NCBI GenBank assembly: GCA_947169245.1
Contig: CAMVPA010000001.1
Coordinates: 1 to 64,000, forward strand
Source: an uncultured Prevotellaceae bacterium
GTDB lineage: Bacteria; Bacteroidota; Bacteroidia; Bacteroidales; Bacteroidaceae
Length of the DNA stretch: 64,000 nt
Reading direction: 5' to 3'
A program made the position numbers and the translations under genes. How positions within the stretch are numbered: position 1 is the stretch's first letter; every line of letters starts with the position of its first letter. The notes beneath the pieces were generated by a model. The model saw only the letters and a list, made by a program, of their open reading frames with translations. It did not search any database and was not told where the DNA came from. Positions 49,031-57,994 of the stretch are shown one piece after another.

Positions 49031-51356
49031 GCAGGTCCAGCTTCACCTTCGGTGCAAGGGCATTGCTAACCTTCTCGGTGTACTGGCCGACCTTAGCTGT
49101 TGCCGTGCAGCGGATGTCGCGGCTGGAGGCACCAATGCGGAAGGTGTAGGTACCGGCTTCGGTGAGCCACTGGCTATCAGCCTCGTCGAACGAGGCGAGC
49201 ATGCGGACGGGAATCTGCATCGTCAGCGTCTGGCTCTCGCCGGGCTTCAGCTCGCGCGTCTTGGCGAAAGCCTTCAGCTCCTGGGCGGGCTTCTCAATCT
49301 GGCCCTTCGGGGCGGTGACGTAGACCTGGGCTACCTCCTTGCCACTGACGGCGCCGGTGTTCTTGACGGTGACGGTAACGGTGGCCGTTCCACCGCTCAC
49401 TTTGACGGCAGGCTTTGAGTAGGCGAAGGTGGTGTAGCTGAGGCCGTAGCCGAAGGGATAGGCCACCTCCTTGTTAAAGGTGTCGAAGTAGCGGTAGCCC
49501 ACGTAGATGTCCTCGTCGTGGTTGGTGTAGTCGCGCCCTGGAATCTCGACTCCGTAGCCTAACGACTCGCGGAAGGTGTACATGTCCATCTGCTGCGGGA
49601 AGTTCTTGGTCGACGGATGGTCGGTGGCCGCGATGGGCCATGTCATGGTCAGACGGCCCGAGGGGTTGGCCTTGCCGGTGAGCACGTCGGCCACTGAGTT
49701 GCCGCCCTCCTCGCCGGGCTGCCAGGCGCAGAGGATGGCATCGACACGGTCGCGCCAGGAGGCCGTCTCCATGACCGAGCCGGAATTCAGAATCACGATG
49801 ACGGGCTTGCCTGCCGGGCGGAACTGGTCGCTCACGCGCTCTATCATAGCCTTCTCGTTGGCCGTCAGGTTGAACTCGCCCTCTATCTCGCGGTCCATGC
49901 CCTCGCCAGCCTGCCGTCCGATGGTGATGATGGCAGCGTCGGCCTCCTTCACCTCGTGGGCCACGCAGCGCTCGGAAATCTCAATTTCATCGAGCTTCGG
50001 CGTGCCCGTGTCGAGGAACCACATGATGGGGTTCTTGTCGGCCTTCAGCTTGGCCTTGGCATATTTGACGTAGTTCTGGTAAATCTCAGTGAGCAGCGGC
50101 GTGGTGCTGACGCCCACGTTCTTCAGCCCCTCGACCATATCGACCACGTAAGGCACGTTGACGGCACCGGACCCCAGTCCGCCCGACATGAAGTCGTAGC
50201 TGTTGACGCCAAACAGGGCCACCGTCTTCAGCTCGCTGATAGGCAGCACGCCGTTGTTCTTCAGCAGCACCATGCCCTCGGTAGAGCTTTGGCGCGTAAT
50301 CTGGGCGTGGGCGGCGAGGTCGGGTTTGTTGGTGAACTTATAGCCACGGAAGCGCGGTGTCTTGACGATGTACTCCAACATTCGGCGCACATTGCGGTTG
50401 ACGTCCTCAATCTTGAGTGTGCCTTCCTTCACGCCTTTCACGATGTCCTCGGCCTGGGCGGCATAGCCCGGAGTGAGCAGGTCGTTGCCGGCAGCCACCT
50501 CGCGCGTGGTGGGCAGGTCGGCACGCTTGTTTATCCAGTCGGTCATGACGATGCCGCGGAAGCCCCAGTCGTCGCGCAGCACCTTGGTCAGCAGGTCGTG
50601 GTTGCCCTGGGCATACTCGCCGTTCACCTTGTTATAGGCCGACATCAGCGTCCAGGGGTCGGCGTCGCGCACCACCATCTCGAAGCCCCGCAGGTAGAGC
50701 TCGCGCAGGGCACGCTGGCTGACACGCTCGTCGACGCGGGTGCGGTCGGTCTCCTGCGAGTTGACGGCGTAGTGCTTGGCCGACACGCCCACGCCCTGGC
50801 TCTGTATGCCCTGGGTCATGGCCGTGCCGATGATGCCGGTCAGTATGGGGTCTTCGGAGTAGTACTCGAAGTTGCGCCCGCAGAGCGGCGAGCGGTGCAG
50901 GTTCAGTCCCGGTCCCAGGATGACGTCGCAGCCGTACTCCAAAGTCTCGTTACCGATGGCCTCGCCCACACGGCGCACCAGGTCGGTGTTCCACGTCGAG
51001 GCTAAGCAGGTGCCGATGGGGAATCCCGTGGCGGCGTAGGAGTTAGGGTCGCCGTCGCGCTTGGCGTCGATGTGTACGCCGGCAGGGCCGTCGCTCAGCA
51101 CGGTGGCGGGAATGCCCAGACGCTCGTTGGCCACGGTGATGCCGGCTGCTCCGGCTACCAGTTTCTTCTGATGGCCCAGCATGGCTCCGGAACCTGTAAA
51201 GGCGTCGTTACCACCGCCCACTAAGAGCTGGGCTTTCTCCTCCAGTGTCATGGCCTTGAGCACCTCGTCGATGTTCGTGGCCGTCAGTTTGGGCTGTCCG
51301 TTCATTGTCATTGCTACCGTTGTGGCCGCGAGGGCCGTTAATACTGTTCTCTTCAT
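49020..51356 (-). CDS. Glycoside hydrolase family 3 beta-glycosidase
   Basis: 778 residues with signal peptide (MKRTVLTALAATTVAMTMNG). GH3 layout: a TIM-barrel-like domain with the nucleophile Asp in GFRGIVMTDW and substrate motifs KHYAVNSQETDR; an alpha/beta sandwich (GMVLLKNNGVLPI ... IGRQAGEGMDREIEG); and a fibronectin-III-like C-terminal domain (KNTGAVSGKEVAQVYV). It probably releases terminal glucose or xylose from beta-linked oligosaccharides in the periplasm. The specificity is not readable. Own promoter on the minus strand at 51408-51415; probably co-transcribed with the M16 gene downstream. Confidence 0.95.
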   Translation of the reverse strand: MKRTVLTALAATTVAMTMNGQPKLTATNIDEVLKAMTLEEKAQLLVGGGNDAFTGSGAMLGHQKKLVAGAAGITVANERLGIPATVLSDGPAGVHIDAKRDGDPNSYAATGFPIGTCLASTWNTDLVRRVGEAIGNETLEYGCDVILGPGLNLHRSPLCGRNFEYYSEDPILTGIIGTAMTQGIQSQGVGVSAKHYAVNSQETDRTRVDERVSQRALRELYLRGFEMVVRDADPWTLMSAYNKVNGEYAQGNHDLLTKVLRDDWGFRGIVMTDWINKRADLPTTREVAAGNDLLTPGYAAQAEDIVKGVKEGTLKIEDVNRNVRRMLEYIVKTPRFRGYKFTNKPDLAAHAQITRQSSTEGMVLLKNNGVLPISELKTVALFGVNSYDFMSGGLGSGAVNVPYVVDMVEGLKNVGVSTTPLLTEIYQNYVKYAKAKLKADKNPIMWFLDTGTPKLDEIEISERCVAHEVKEADAAIITIGRQAGEGMDREIEGEFNLTANEKAMIERVSDQFRPAGKPVIVILNSGSVMETASWRDRVDAILCAWQPGEEGGNSVADVLTGKANPSGRLTMTWPIAATDHPSTKNFPQQMDMYTFRESLGYGVEIPGRDYTNHDEDIYVGYRYFDTFNKEVAYPFGYGLSYTTFAYSKPAVKVSGGTATVTVTVKNTGAVSGKEVAQVYVTAPKGQIEKPAQELKAFAKTRELKPGESQTLTMQIPVRMLASFDEADSQWLTEAGTYTFRIGASSRDIRCTATAKVGQYTEKVSNALAPKVKLDLLKQ

Positions 51357-51407
51357 GTGCGTTTAGTTTTAGATTGTATGTGTGTCAGAATCAGGTCTTC
51401 GCGGCTG

Positions 51408-51415
51408 CAAAGATA
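51408..51415 (-). promoter_or_regulatory. -7 promoter element of the GH3 gene
   Basis: Minus-strand TATCTTTG followed by CAGCCGC, about 50 bp before the start codon. Confidence 0.6.
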
Positions 51416-51490
51416 CACAAAATTCTTTGATTCCATCGCATTATTCCTTGTTTTTTATGTTCTTTTTGTGTGTCAATGGCCGAAGCCCTC

Positions 51491-51521
51491 TTGACGGCGG
51501 CCCGAAAAAGCAGTATCTTTG
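51491..51521 (+). promoter_or_regulatory. Promoter of the TonB-C/radical-SAM operon
   Basis: TTG (51491-51493) and TATCTTTG (51514-51521) with 20 bp between, then CACCG; 22 bp before the start codon. Confidence 0.8.
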
Positions 51522-51543
51522 CACCGACAAAACCCCGAAAACC

Positions 51544-52242
51544 ATGAACAAAGGAAAAACGATTTGCGGCGTCCTGAAGACCATCCGTCAGCAGGTGGCC
51601 GACGCCAACGAGATCAGTTACAAGCCCGCCGAGTGCCACCACCGTGGCGACTGCGCGGGCACGTGCCCCGCCTGCGAGGCCGAAGTGAAGTATATCAACC
51701 AGCAGCTCGACCTGCGCCGGCAGTTAGGCAAGGCGGTGGTCATCGCCGGCATCTCGGCCGGCCTGCTGTCGGCACCGGCCTTTGCCGCCGGCCAGAAGCC
51801 GGTGAAGCCCGTGCCGAAGGCCAAGAGCAGCGTCAAGGCTGCGGAGCGCGAAAAGGACGCCTTAGTCATAGGCAGCACAGGGGCCGCCCCCGCCCCGTAT
51901 CAGGTGACGCCGCAGAAGATGGACACCACCAAGGTGTTTGGCATCGTCGAGCAGATGCCCTCCTTCCCCGGCGGCGATGCCGCCCTGATGGAGTTTATCA
52001 AGAAGGAGATGGTCTACCCCGCCGAGGCTAAGCGGAAGGGCATCGAGGGCCGCGTCATCGTGCAGTTCGTCGTCGAGCGCGACGGCCGCATCACCTCGGC
52101 CAAGGTCGTCAAGAGCATCGACCCGCTGCTCGACCGCGAGGCCCTGCGCATCGTCAGGAAGATGCCGCGCTGGATTCCCGGCCGGCAGGCAGGCCTGACC
52201 TACAGGGTGAAATATGTCATACCCATCACGTTCCGCCTGTAA
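51544..52242 (+). CDS. TonB C-terminal-domain protein with an N-terminal Cys4 motif
   Basis: 232 residues. The N-terminal cytoplasmic part has C8 and a C31-x5-C37-x3-C41-x2-C44 cluster (ECHHRGDCAGTCPACE), likely binding zinc or an Fe-S cluster. A transmembrane segment follows (AVVIAGISAGLLSAPAFAA, about 61-80), then a Pro/Lys-rich linker and a TonB_C domain (about 140-232: MPSFPGGDAALMEFIKKEMVYPAEAKRKGIEGRVIVQFVVERDG). TonB_C domains transmit energy to outer-membrane receptors, but no ExbB/ExbD is nearby. Its stop overlaps the ATG of a radical-SAM gene by one base, so the two are coupled. The Cys4 head may be the target or redox partner of that enzyme (inference). Confidence 0.85.
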   Translation: MNKGKTICGVLKTIRQQVADANEISYKPAECHHRGDCAGTCPACEAEVKYINQQLDLRRQLGKAVVIAGISAGLLSAPAFAAGQKPVKPVPKAKSSVKAAEREKDALVIGSTGAAPAPYQVTPQKMDTTKVFGIVEQMPSFPGGDAALMEFIKKEMVYPAEAKRKGIEGRVIVQFVVERDGRITSAKVVKSIDPLLDREALRIVRKMPRWIPGRQAGLTYRVKYVIPITFRL

Positions 52243-52850
52243 TGAAAGCCCCGCTGATAGCCATCTGCCGCCACCGCCTGGCCCTCGACGGCGAGGGCGT
52301 GGTGACGCTCGTCGCCTTCCACGGCTGTCCGCTCAGCTGCCGCTACTGCCTGAACCCCCACTGCCGTGAGCCGGAGGGCCTGTGGCGGCGGATGGACGCC
52401 CGCGAGCTGCTCGACGAGGTGATGGTCGACGACCTCTACTTCCAGGCCACGGGCGGCGGCGTCACCTTCGGCGGCGGCGAGCCGCTGCTGCGCAGCGCCG
52501 TCATCGCCGACTTCTGCCGCCATTGCCCGCCTCAGTGGCACATCGGCATCGAGACGTCGCTGGCCGTGACGCAGCGCCGGCTGGCCGAGGTGGCGCCTTA
52601 CGTCCACCGCTTCATCGTCGACGTCAAGGACATGGACCCCGACATCTACCGACGCTACACCGGGTGCGACAACAGCCGGGTCACGGCCAACCTCGGGTGG
52701 CTCGCCCGCAACGTTGACCACAGCCGCGTCGTCATCCGCCTGCCCCGCATACCCGGCTACAACACGCCCGCCGACGTGGCCCGCAGCCGCCGCCAGCTGG
52801 AGGATATGGGTTTCACGCTATTCGACTGTTTCGACTATCTGCTGCCTTGA
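52242..52850 (+). CDS. Radical-SAM enzyme, PflA-like
   Basis: 202 residues with the canonical CxxxCxxC in [16 protein letters not shown] (4Fe-4S and SAM binding), the SAM-binding GGG segment [10 protein letters not shown], and [13 protein letters not shown] as in glycyl-radical-enzyme activases. It lacks the extra ferredoxin insert of many activases and no glycyl-radical enzyme is nearby. It is short but appears complete, ending CFDYLLP. Coupled to the TonB-C/Cys4 gene; target unknown. A promoter for the next gene follows. Confidence 0.88.
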   Translation: MKAPLIAICRHRLALDGEGVVTLVAFHGCPLSCRYCLNPHCREPEGLWRRMDARELLDEVMVDDLYFQATGGGVTFGGGEPLLRSAVIADFCRHCPPQWHIGIETSLAVTQRRLAEVAPYVHRFIVDVKDMDPDIYRRYTGCDNSRVTANLGWLARNVDHSRVVIRLPRIPGYNTPADVARSRRQLEDMGFTLFDCFDYLLP

Positions 52851-52873
52851 GCCCTTTTTTTCGCCGAAATCTA

Positions 52874-52903
52874 TTGCCATACGGAAAAAAAGCAGTATCT
52901 TTG
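52874..52903 (+). promoter_or_regulatory. Promoter of gpmI
   Basis: TTG (52874-52876) and TATCTTTG (52896-52903) with 19 bp between, in the same GCAGTATCTTTGCA context as 51510-51523. Confidence 0.8.
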
Positions 52904-52944
52904 CAGGCGCAAAAAGTACACCTATTATAATAAACACAGAAGAA

Positions 52945-54465
52945 ATGGCAAAGAAAGCACTTTTGATGATTCTCGACGGATGGGGAATCGGTAAGCACGG
53001 TAAGGGCGACGTCATCTACAACACGCCGACACCCTACCTCGACTATTTAACGGCCACCAGCGCCCACTCGCAGTTAGCCGCCTCGGGCGAAGACGTCGGT
53101 CTGCCCGACGGACAGATGGGCAACTCGGAGGTGGGACACCTCAACATCGGCGCCGGCCGAATCGTCTACCAGGACCTGGTGAAGATCAACCGCGCCTGCA
53201 AGGACGGCTCCATCATGGACAACCCCCAGGTGAAGGCCGCCTACACCTACGCCAAGGAGCAGGGCAAGAAGCTCCACCTGATGGGCCTCTGCTCGGACGG
53301 CGGCGTACACTCATCGCTCGACCACCTCTTTAAGCTCATAGAGATTGGCAAGGCCTACGGGCTGAAGCAGCAGGTGTTCGTACACTGCTACATGGACGGC
53401 CGCGACACCGACCCGCACTCCGGCAAGGGCTTCATCGAGCAGGTGACGAAGGTGTGCCAGGACAACGACGCCAACATCGCCTCGATCGTGGGCCGCTTCT
53501 ACGCCATGGACCGCGACAAGCGCTGGGAGCGCGTCAAGGAGGGCTACGACCTCATCGTCAACGGAACCGGCAAGCAGGCTACCGACATGATAGCCGCCAT
53601 GCAGGAGTCGTACGACGAGGGCGTGACCGACGAGTTCATCAAGCCTATACACAACGCTACCGTCAATGGCACGATTGAGGAGGGCGACGTCGTCATCTTC
53701 ATCAACTTCCGCAACGACCGCGCCAAGGAGATGACCATCGCACTGACGCAGGAGGACATGCCGGAGCAGGGCATGAAGACCATCCCCGGCCTGCAGTACT
53801 ACTGTATGACGCCCTACGATGCCAAGTTCCAGGGCGTACACATTCTCTTCCCCAAGGAGAACGTGGAGGACACGCTGGGCGAATACCTGAGCAAGAAGGG
53901 GCTGAAGCAGCTGCACACCGCCGAGACCGAGAAGTACGCCCACGTCACCTTCTTCTTCAACGGCGGACGCGAGGCACCCTACGAGGGCGAGGACCGCATC
54001 CTCGTGGCATCGCCGAAGGTGGCTACCTACGACCTGAAGCCCGAGATGAGCGCCTACGAGGTGAAGGACAAGCTCGTCGGCGCCATCAACACGCAGCAGT
54101 ATGACTTCATTGTGGTGAACTTCGCCAATGGCGACATGGTGGGCCACACCGGCGTCTACAACGCCATCGCCAAGGCCGTCTGGGCCGTCGACAACTGCGT
54201 GCGCGAGGTCATCGAGGCCGCCAAGGCCAACGACTACGAGGCTATCATCATCGCCGACCACGGCAATGCCGACAACGCCATCAACGCTGACGGCACGCCT
54301 AACACCGCCCACTCGCTGAACCCCGTTCCGTTCATCTATGTGACCAACAACAACTCGGCCACGGTGAAGGACGGTCGTCTGGCAGACGTGGCTCCCAGCA
54401 TTCTCCACATCATGGGACTGGAGCAGCCCGCCGACATGACGGGTGAGAACCTGATTACCGACTAA
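52945..54465 (+). CDS. gpmI: 2,3-bisphosphoglycerate-independent phosphoglycerate mutase
   Basis: 506 residues, usual length. Alkaline-phosphatase-superfamily motifs: [10 protein letters not shown], the phosphoserine nucleophile in [48 protein letters not shown] and ADHGNAD (metal ligands, Mn). It interconverts 3- and 2-phosphoglycerate in glycolysis and gluconeogenesis. The ATG at 52945 matches the family start; the longer frame reads back through the radical-SAM gene and is not coding. Confidence 0.97.
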   Translation: MAKKALLMILDGWGIGKHGKGDVIYNTPTPYLDYLTATSAHSQLAASGEDVGLPDGQMGNSEVGHLNIGAGRIVYQDLVKINRACKDGSIMDNPQVKAAYTYAKEQGKKLHLMGLCSDGGVHSSLDHLFKLIEIGKAYGLKQQVFVHCYMDGRDTDPHSGKGFIEQVTKVCQDNDANIASIVGRFYAMDRDKRWERVKEGYDLIVNGTGKQATDMIAAMQESYDEGVTDEFIKPIHNATVNGTIEEGDVVIFINFRNDRAKEMTIALTQEDMPEQGMKTIPGLQYYCMTPYDAKFQGVHILFPKENVEDTLGEYLSKKGLKQLHTAETEKYAHVTFFFNGGREAPYEGEDRILVASPKVATYDLKPEMSAYEVKDKLVGAINTQQYDFIVVNFANGDMVGHTGVYNAIAKAVWAVDNCVREVIEAAKANDYEAIIIADHGNADNAINADGTPNTAHSLNPVPFIYVTNNNSATVKDGRLADVAPSILHIMGLEQPADMTGENLITD

Positions 54466-54477
54466 TTATACACAAAT

Positions 54478-56499
54478 ATGAGAACGCTCTTCGCGCTCAT
54501 CGCATTTACGGTCGTGTCCTGTGCCGCCAAGGCGCAGGACACGCTGTGGTTTCATAACGCCGACCGTTTCAAGGCCCACCAGATGGAGGTGATGAGCCAG
54601 TACGACTCCGTCGTCGTCCACGGCGAGACCATGTACATGTACTACAAGCCTGAGCTGGGGAAGGCCCAGCCCTACAAGACGCGCTCCATCAACCCCGTGA
54701 CCTACGACTACTACACGTTCAAGAATCCCGGACGCATCATCTACAAGCCGCAGGAGTTCAAGACGATGGACTACAACAACGCCAGCAGCCGCTGGTGCTT
54801 CCAGCGCAGTCGTGAGAGCGAGCACTTCATCGTGTTCTGGGAAGCAGGCTTTGGACTTGACCCCAAGAAGAGCGACAATCCGCTCGACGTTGACCTGATG
54901 CTGGAGCGTGCCGAGCACCTTTTCGAGATTTATACCGACTCGCTGGGCTTCGTCGTTCCTGGAGAGTCGAAGTCGACGGATAAGTACAAGATCGAAATCT
55001 ATGTGTTCTACCAGACCGAGTGGCTGGCCACCGGCTCTGGCTACGACGACATGATCGGCGCCCTGTGGTGTAACCCCTGGGCACTGCAGGCGGCTGGCGG
55101 TCACACGCTGGCCCATGAGATAGGGCACTCGTTCCAGTATCTCGTGGCCTGCGACCTCGGTATGACCCACGGCTGGCGCTACGGCTATGGCGACAACGCC
55201 AGTGGCGGCAACGGATGGTGGGAGTCGTGTGCCCAATGGCAGGGCTTCAAGGTCTACCCCGAGCAGCAGTTCTCCAACGACTACTCGTCGCAGTATCTTG
55301 ACAAGTGCAACAAGAACCTGCTGCACGAAGACTGGCGCTACGCCAACTACTTCATCCAAGACTACTGGTGCATGCTCCACGGCAAGCAGTTCATCGGGCG
55401 CCTGTGGCGTGAGGAGAAAAAGCCTGAAGACCCCATTGAGGCCTACCAACGCCTGACGGGCATCACGCAGGCTCAGTTCAACGACGAGATATTCAACTAT
55501 GCCCAGCGCGTCTGCACATGGGACATCGACGGCATCCGCGAGCGCGGCCGTTCCTATATAGACAACCACAGCGCCTGGCTCCATCGGGCCACCAACGCCT
55601 CCGATGCTTCTACGTCGGGCTCCACCACATGGGAGATCGATGCTGCCCACTGTGTCGAGAACTACGGCTACAACATCATCCGCGTCAACACCCCCGAGGC
55701 GGGCACCACCGTCAAGGCCAACTTCCGTGGCATTACGGGTGCCGAGGGCTATCGGAAGGTATGGGCTTCGCGTGAGGGCTGGCGCTACGGCTTCTGCGCC
55801 TACTTGCAGGACGGCAGCCGTGTCTACGGCCAACCTTACAGCGACAAGGAGGGCACGGCCGAGTTCACCGTACCTGCCGGCACCCAAAAGCTGTGGTTTG
55901 TCGTGACGGGCGCTCCCACCAAGCACTGGCGTCACGCCTGGGACGACGATGCCTCCAACGACGAGCAGTGGCCCTACCAGGTGAGCTTCGAGGGAACGGA
56001 CAAATATGGCGAGTTCGGCGACTATGCTGCCGATTACCAGCGGCGCGACACCACCGTGACCATCGACGTCGCCCTACCCTACGACGCTTACAGCTACTCA
56101 TGCGTCTACGTGCCCTACGACATGGAGGCCGCCAGCCGCACCCTGGGACTGTCGACGGCTCAGCTGAAGGCCGTGAAGTGTCAGAGCGGCGCTAACCCGG
56201 GCTTTGTAGGCGTCAACAGCAACAACAGCACCCTGACAGCCACGACAACCACGAGCACCAGCTCGGGTACCGTCTTCGGCCACTGGTTCAACGCCTCGGG
56301 CAACGTCTGCAACTACGACGGCTCGGCACAAATCTATGCAGAGTTCACGCCTGCCGACTTCAAGTGTAAGGTAGGCCAGTTCCCCGGACGACTAAAGAAG
56401 GGCAACACCTACACCATTCGTCAGGGAATACGCTACAAGCCCAGCGGTTCGACGAAGTACTACCGCTGCACATACGTCGTCAAGATTAAGGTCACATAA
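54478..56499 (+). CDS. Exported DUF6055-type putative zinc metalloprotease
   Basis: 673 residues: signal peptide (MRTLFALIAFTVVSCAAKAQ), then a DUF6055-like region (about 90-330) with a zincin helix HTLAHEIGHSFQY (HExxH) and WWESCAQWQGFKVYP, and a beta-sandwich (about 370-520). The C-terminal DUF4859-like domain (about 590-673) has FGHWFNASGNVCNYDG, QIYAEFTPADFKCKVGQFPG and TYTIRQGIRYK. Metal-dependent peptidase activity is inferred from HExxH; the substrate is unknown. Twelve bases after gpmI with no clear promoter, so it may ride on the gpmI transcript. Confidence 0.82.
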   Translation: MRTLFALIAFTVVSCAAKAQDTLWFHNADRFKAHQMEVMSQYDSVVVHGETMYMYYKPELGKAQPYKTRSINPVTYDYYTFKNPGRIIYKPQEFKTMDYNNASSRWCFQRSRESEHFIVFWEAGFGLDPKKSDNPLDVDLMLERAEHLFEIYTDSLGFVVPGESKSTDKYKIEIYVFYQTEWLATGSGYDDMIGALWCNPWALQAAGGHTLAHEIGHSFQYLVACDLGMTHGWRYGYGDNASGGNGWWESCAQWQGFKVYPEQQFSNDYSSQYLDKCNKNLLHEDWRYANYFIQDYWCMLHGKQFIGRLWREEKKPEDPIEAYQRLTGITQAQFNDEIFNYAQRVCTWDIDGIRERGRSYIDNHSAWLHRATNASDASTSGSTTWEIDAAHCVENYGYNIIRVNTPEAGTTVKANFRGITGAEGYRKVWASREGWRYGFCAYLQDGSRVYGQPYSDKEGTAEFTVPAGTQKLWFVVTGAPTKHWRHAWDDDASNDEQWPYQVSFEGTDKYGEFGDYAADYQRRDTTVTIDVALPYDAYSYSCVYVPYDMEAASRTLGLSTAQLKAVKCQSGANPGFVGVNSNNSTLTATTTTSTSSGTVFGHWFNASGNVCNYDGSAQIYAEFTPADFKCKVGQFPGRLKKGNTYTIRQGIRYKPSGSTKYYRCTYVVKIKVT

Positions 56500-56502
56500 C
56501 CT

Positions 56503-56530
56503 TTCACCACTCACCCTTCACCACTCACCA
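56503..56530. repeat. Heptamer repeat (TTCACCA/CTCACCC)4 before ung
   Basis: Units TTCACCA, CTCACCC, TTCACCA, CTCACCA fill almost the entire 35-bp spacer between the DUF6055 gene and ung. Confidence 0.88.
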
Positions 56531-56534
56531 ACAA

Positions 56535-57200
56535 ATGAACGTACAAATAGAGAGCACTTGGAAGGAGCAGCTGGCAGCCGAGTTCGAGAAGCCTTACTTC
56601 GCCCAGCTGACGCAGGCCGTCAGGCAGGAGTACACCTCCACGACATGCTACCCGCCAGGGCAGCTCATCTTCAACGCCTTCAACCTCTGTCCGTTCGACA
56701 AGGTGAAGGTAGTCATCATTGGACAAGACCCCTACCACGAGCCTGGACAGGCCCACGGTCTGAGCTTCTCGGTGCAGGAGGGCGTGGCCTTCCCGCCGTC
56801 GCTGCAAAACATTTTCAAGGAGATTGAGGCCGACCTCGGTACACCAGTGCCGACGACAGGCAATCTGACGCGCTGGGCCGAGCAGGGCGTGCTGCTGCTC
56901 AACGCCACCCTCACCGTACGTGCCCACATAGCCAACAGCCATGCTTCGCTGGGCTGGCAGCAGTTCACCGACGCCGCCATTCGGGCGTTAGCCACTTCGC
57001 GCGAGCATATTGTCTATATGCTCTGGGGCGGCTATGCCCGCGGCAAGTCCTACATGATTCCCCGCGACCGCAACCTCGTCCTCGAGTCCGTCCACCCCTC
57101 ACCCCTCAGCGCCAACCGTGGTGGCTGGTTCGGCCAGCACCAGTTCTCACGCTGCAACGCCTACCTCCAGCAAACCGGCCAAACCCCCATCGTCTGGTAA
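56535..57200 (+). CDS. ung: Uracil-DNA glycosylase (family 1)
   Basis: 221 residues. Motifs: water-activating GQDPYHEPGQAHGLSFSV, LLLNATLTVRAHIANSH, and the HPSPLSANRGGWFGQHQFS minor-groove loop. It removes uracil from DNA in base excision repair. The spacer upstream is heptamer repeat and offers no obvious Shine-Dalgarno sequence. Confidence 0.97.
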   Translation: MNVQIESTWKEQLAAEFEKPYFAQLTQAVRQEYTSTTCYPPGQLIFNAFNLCPFDKVKVVIIGQDPYHEPGQAHGLSFSVQEGVAFPPSLQNIFKEIEADLGTPVPTTGNLTRWAEQGVLLLNATLTVRAHIANSHASLGWQQFTDAAIRALATSREHIVYMLWGGYARGKSYMIPRDRNLVLESVHPSPLSANRGGWFGQHQFSRCNAYLQQTGQTPIVW

Positions 57201-57208
57201 AATCATTT

Positions 57209-57305
57209 CTCATTCCTCATTTAACTTCGTTGACTTTTGTCACGACTCGGCCATTCAAGCAAGCTTGATGGCTCTCGCTGCTCCAAAAGTTCTCATTTCT
57301 CATTT
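57209..57305. repeat. Repeat-filled spacer with hairpin and TTTCTCA heptamers
   Basis: Short TTTCTCA/TTCCTCA runs (complement of AAATGAG) at 57209-57222 and 57291-57304 bracket a hairpin GCCATtCAAGC-aa-GCTTGATGGC (57250-57272). No gene here. Confidence 0.65.
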
Positions 57306-57977
57306 ATGAAGCTTCCTCCCATCATCCAAGTCGGCGACATTCTCCTTTCCTCCGACATCTTCACAGAGCGCTTCTGTTGTGACCTGACGAAATGTAAGGG
57401 CATCTGCTGCGTTGAGGGCGACGCCGGGGCCCCCGTCACGATGGAGGAAATTGGCGAAATTGAGAACGTGCTCGACGACGTCTGGCCCGACCTCTCGGCG
57501 CAAGCGCAGGCCGTCATCGACCACCAGGGTGTAGCCTATACCGACCGCGATGGCGACCTCGTCACCAGCATCGTCGGCGGCAAGGACTGCGTCTTCACCT
57601 ACTATGGAGATATTGAGGACTGGGTGACGCACGAGCCCATCAACGGCTGCTGCCTCTGCGCTCTTGAGAAAGCCTGCCACATCAAGCCCATCAGCTGCGC
57701 CCTCTACCCCATCCGCGAGAAACGCTTCAGCGACGGCACCGTAGCCCTGAATTACCATCGGTGGGCCGTCTGTGCCGATGCCGTGAAGAAGGGACGCGAG
57801 CTCGACCTGCCCGTCTACAAGTTCTTGAAGGGTCCTCTTGTCCGCCGCTTTGGCGAGGACTGGTATCAAGAACTCTGCGATGTCGCCACGGAGCTCACCA
57901 TGAATATCAGTGCTTCATCCAACGACGACATCCGCGAAGACGACAACGCACGCTTCCCTAACAGTCCCGTTAACTAA
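57306..57977 (+). CDS. DUF3109 family cysteine-rich protein
   Basis: 223 residues, with the conserved N-terminal cluster ERFCCDLTKCKGICCVEGDAGAP and the second cluster GCCLCALEKACHIKPISCALYP of the DUF3109 (YkgJ-like) family. The eight or more cysteines suggest a bound metal, zinc or Fe-S. Molecular function is unknown. Cytoplasmic, no signal peptide. Start at 57306 (MKLPPIIQVGDILLS) matches the family; the upstream extension is repeat DNA. Confidence 0.9.
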   Translation: MKLPPIIQVGDILLSSDIFTERFCCDLTKCKGICCVEGDAGAPVTMEEIGEIENVLDDVWPDLSAQAQAVIDHQGVAYTDRDGDLVTSIVGGKDCVFTYYGDIEDWVTHEPINGCCLCALEKACHIKPISCALYPIREKRFSDGTVALNYHRWAVCADAVKKGRELDLPVYKFLKGPLVRRFGEDWYQELCDVATELTMNISASSNDDIREDDNARFPNSPVN

Positions 57978-57994
57978 ATAAGATATGTCTCTCG

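Noticed and set aside
52714..52944. N-terminal extension of gpmI
   Set aside because: It reads through the radical-SAM gene in another frame; ATG 52945 follows a good promoter and matches the family start.
53311..54408. Long reverse frames opposite gpmI (365 codons), also opposite sufD, M16, GH3 and topA
   Set aside because: Antisense shadows of strongly conserved genes in GC-rich DNA; translations have no recognisable features.
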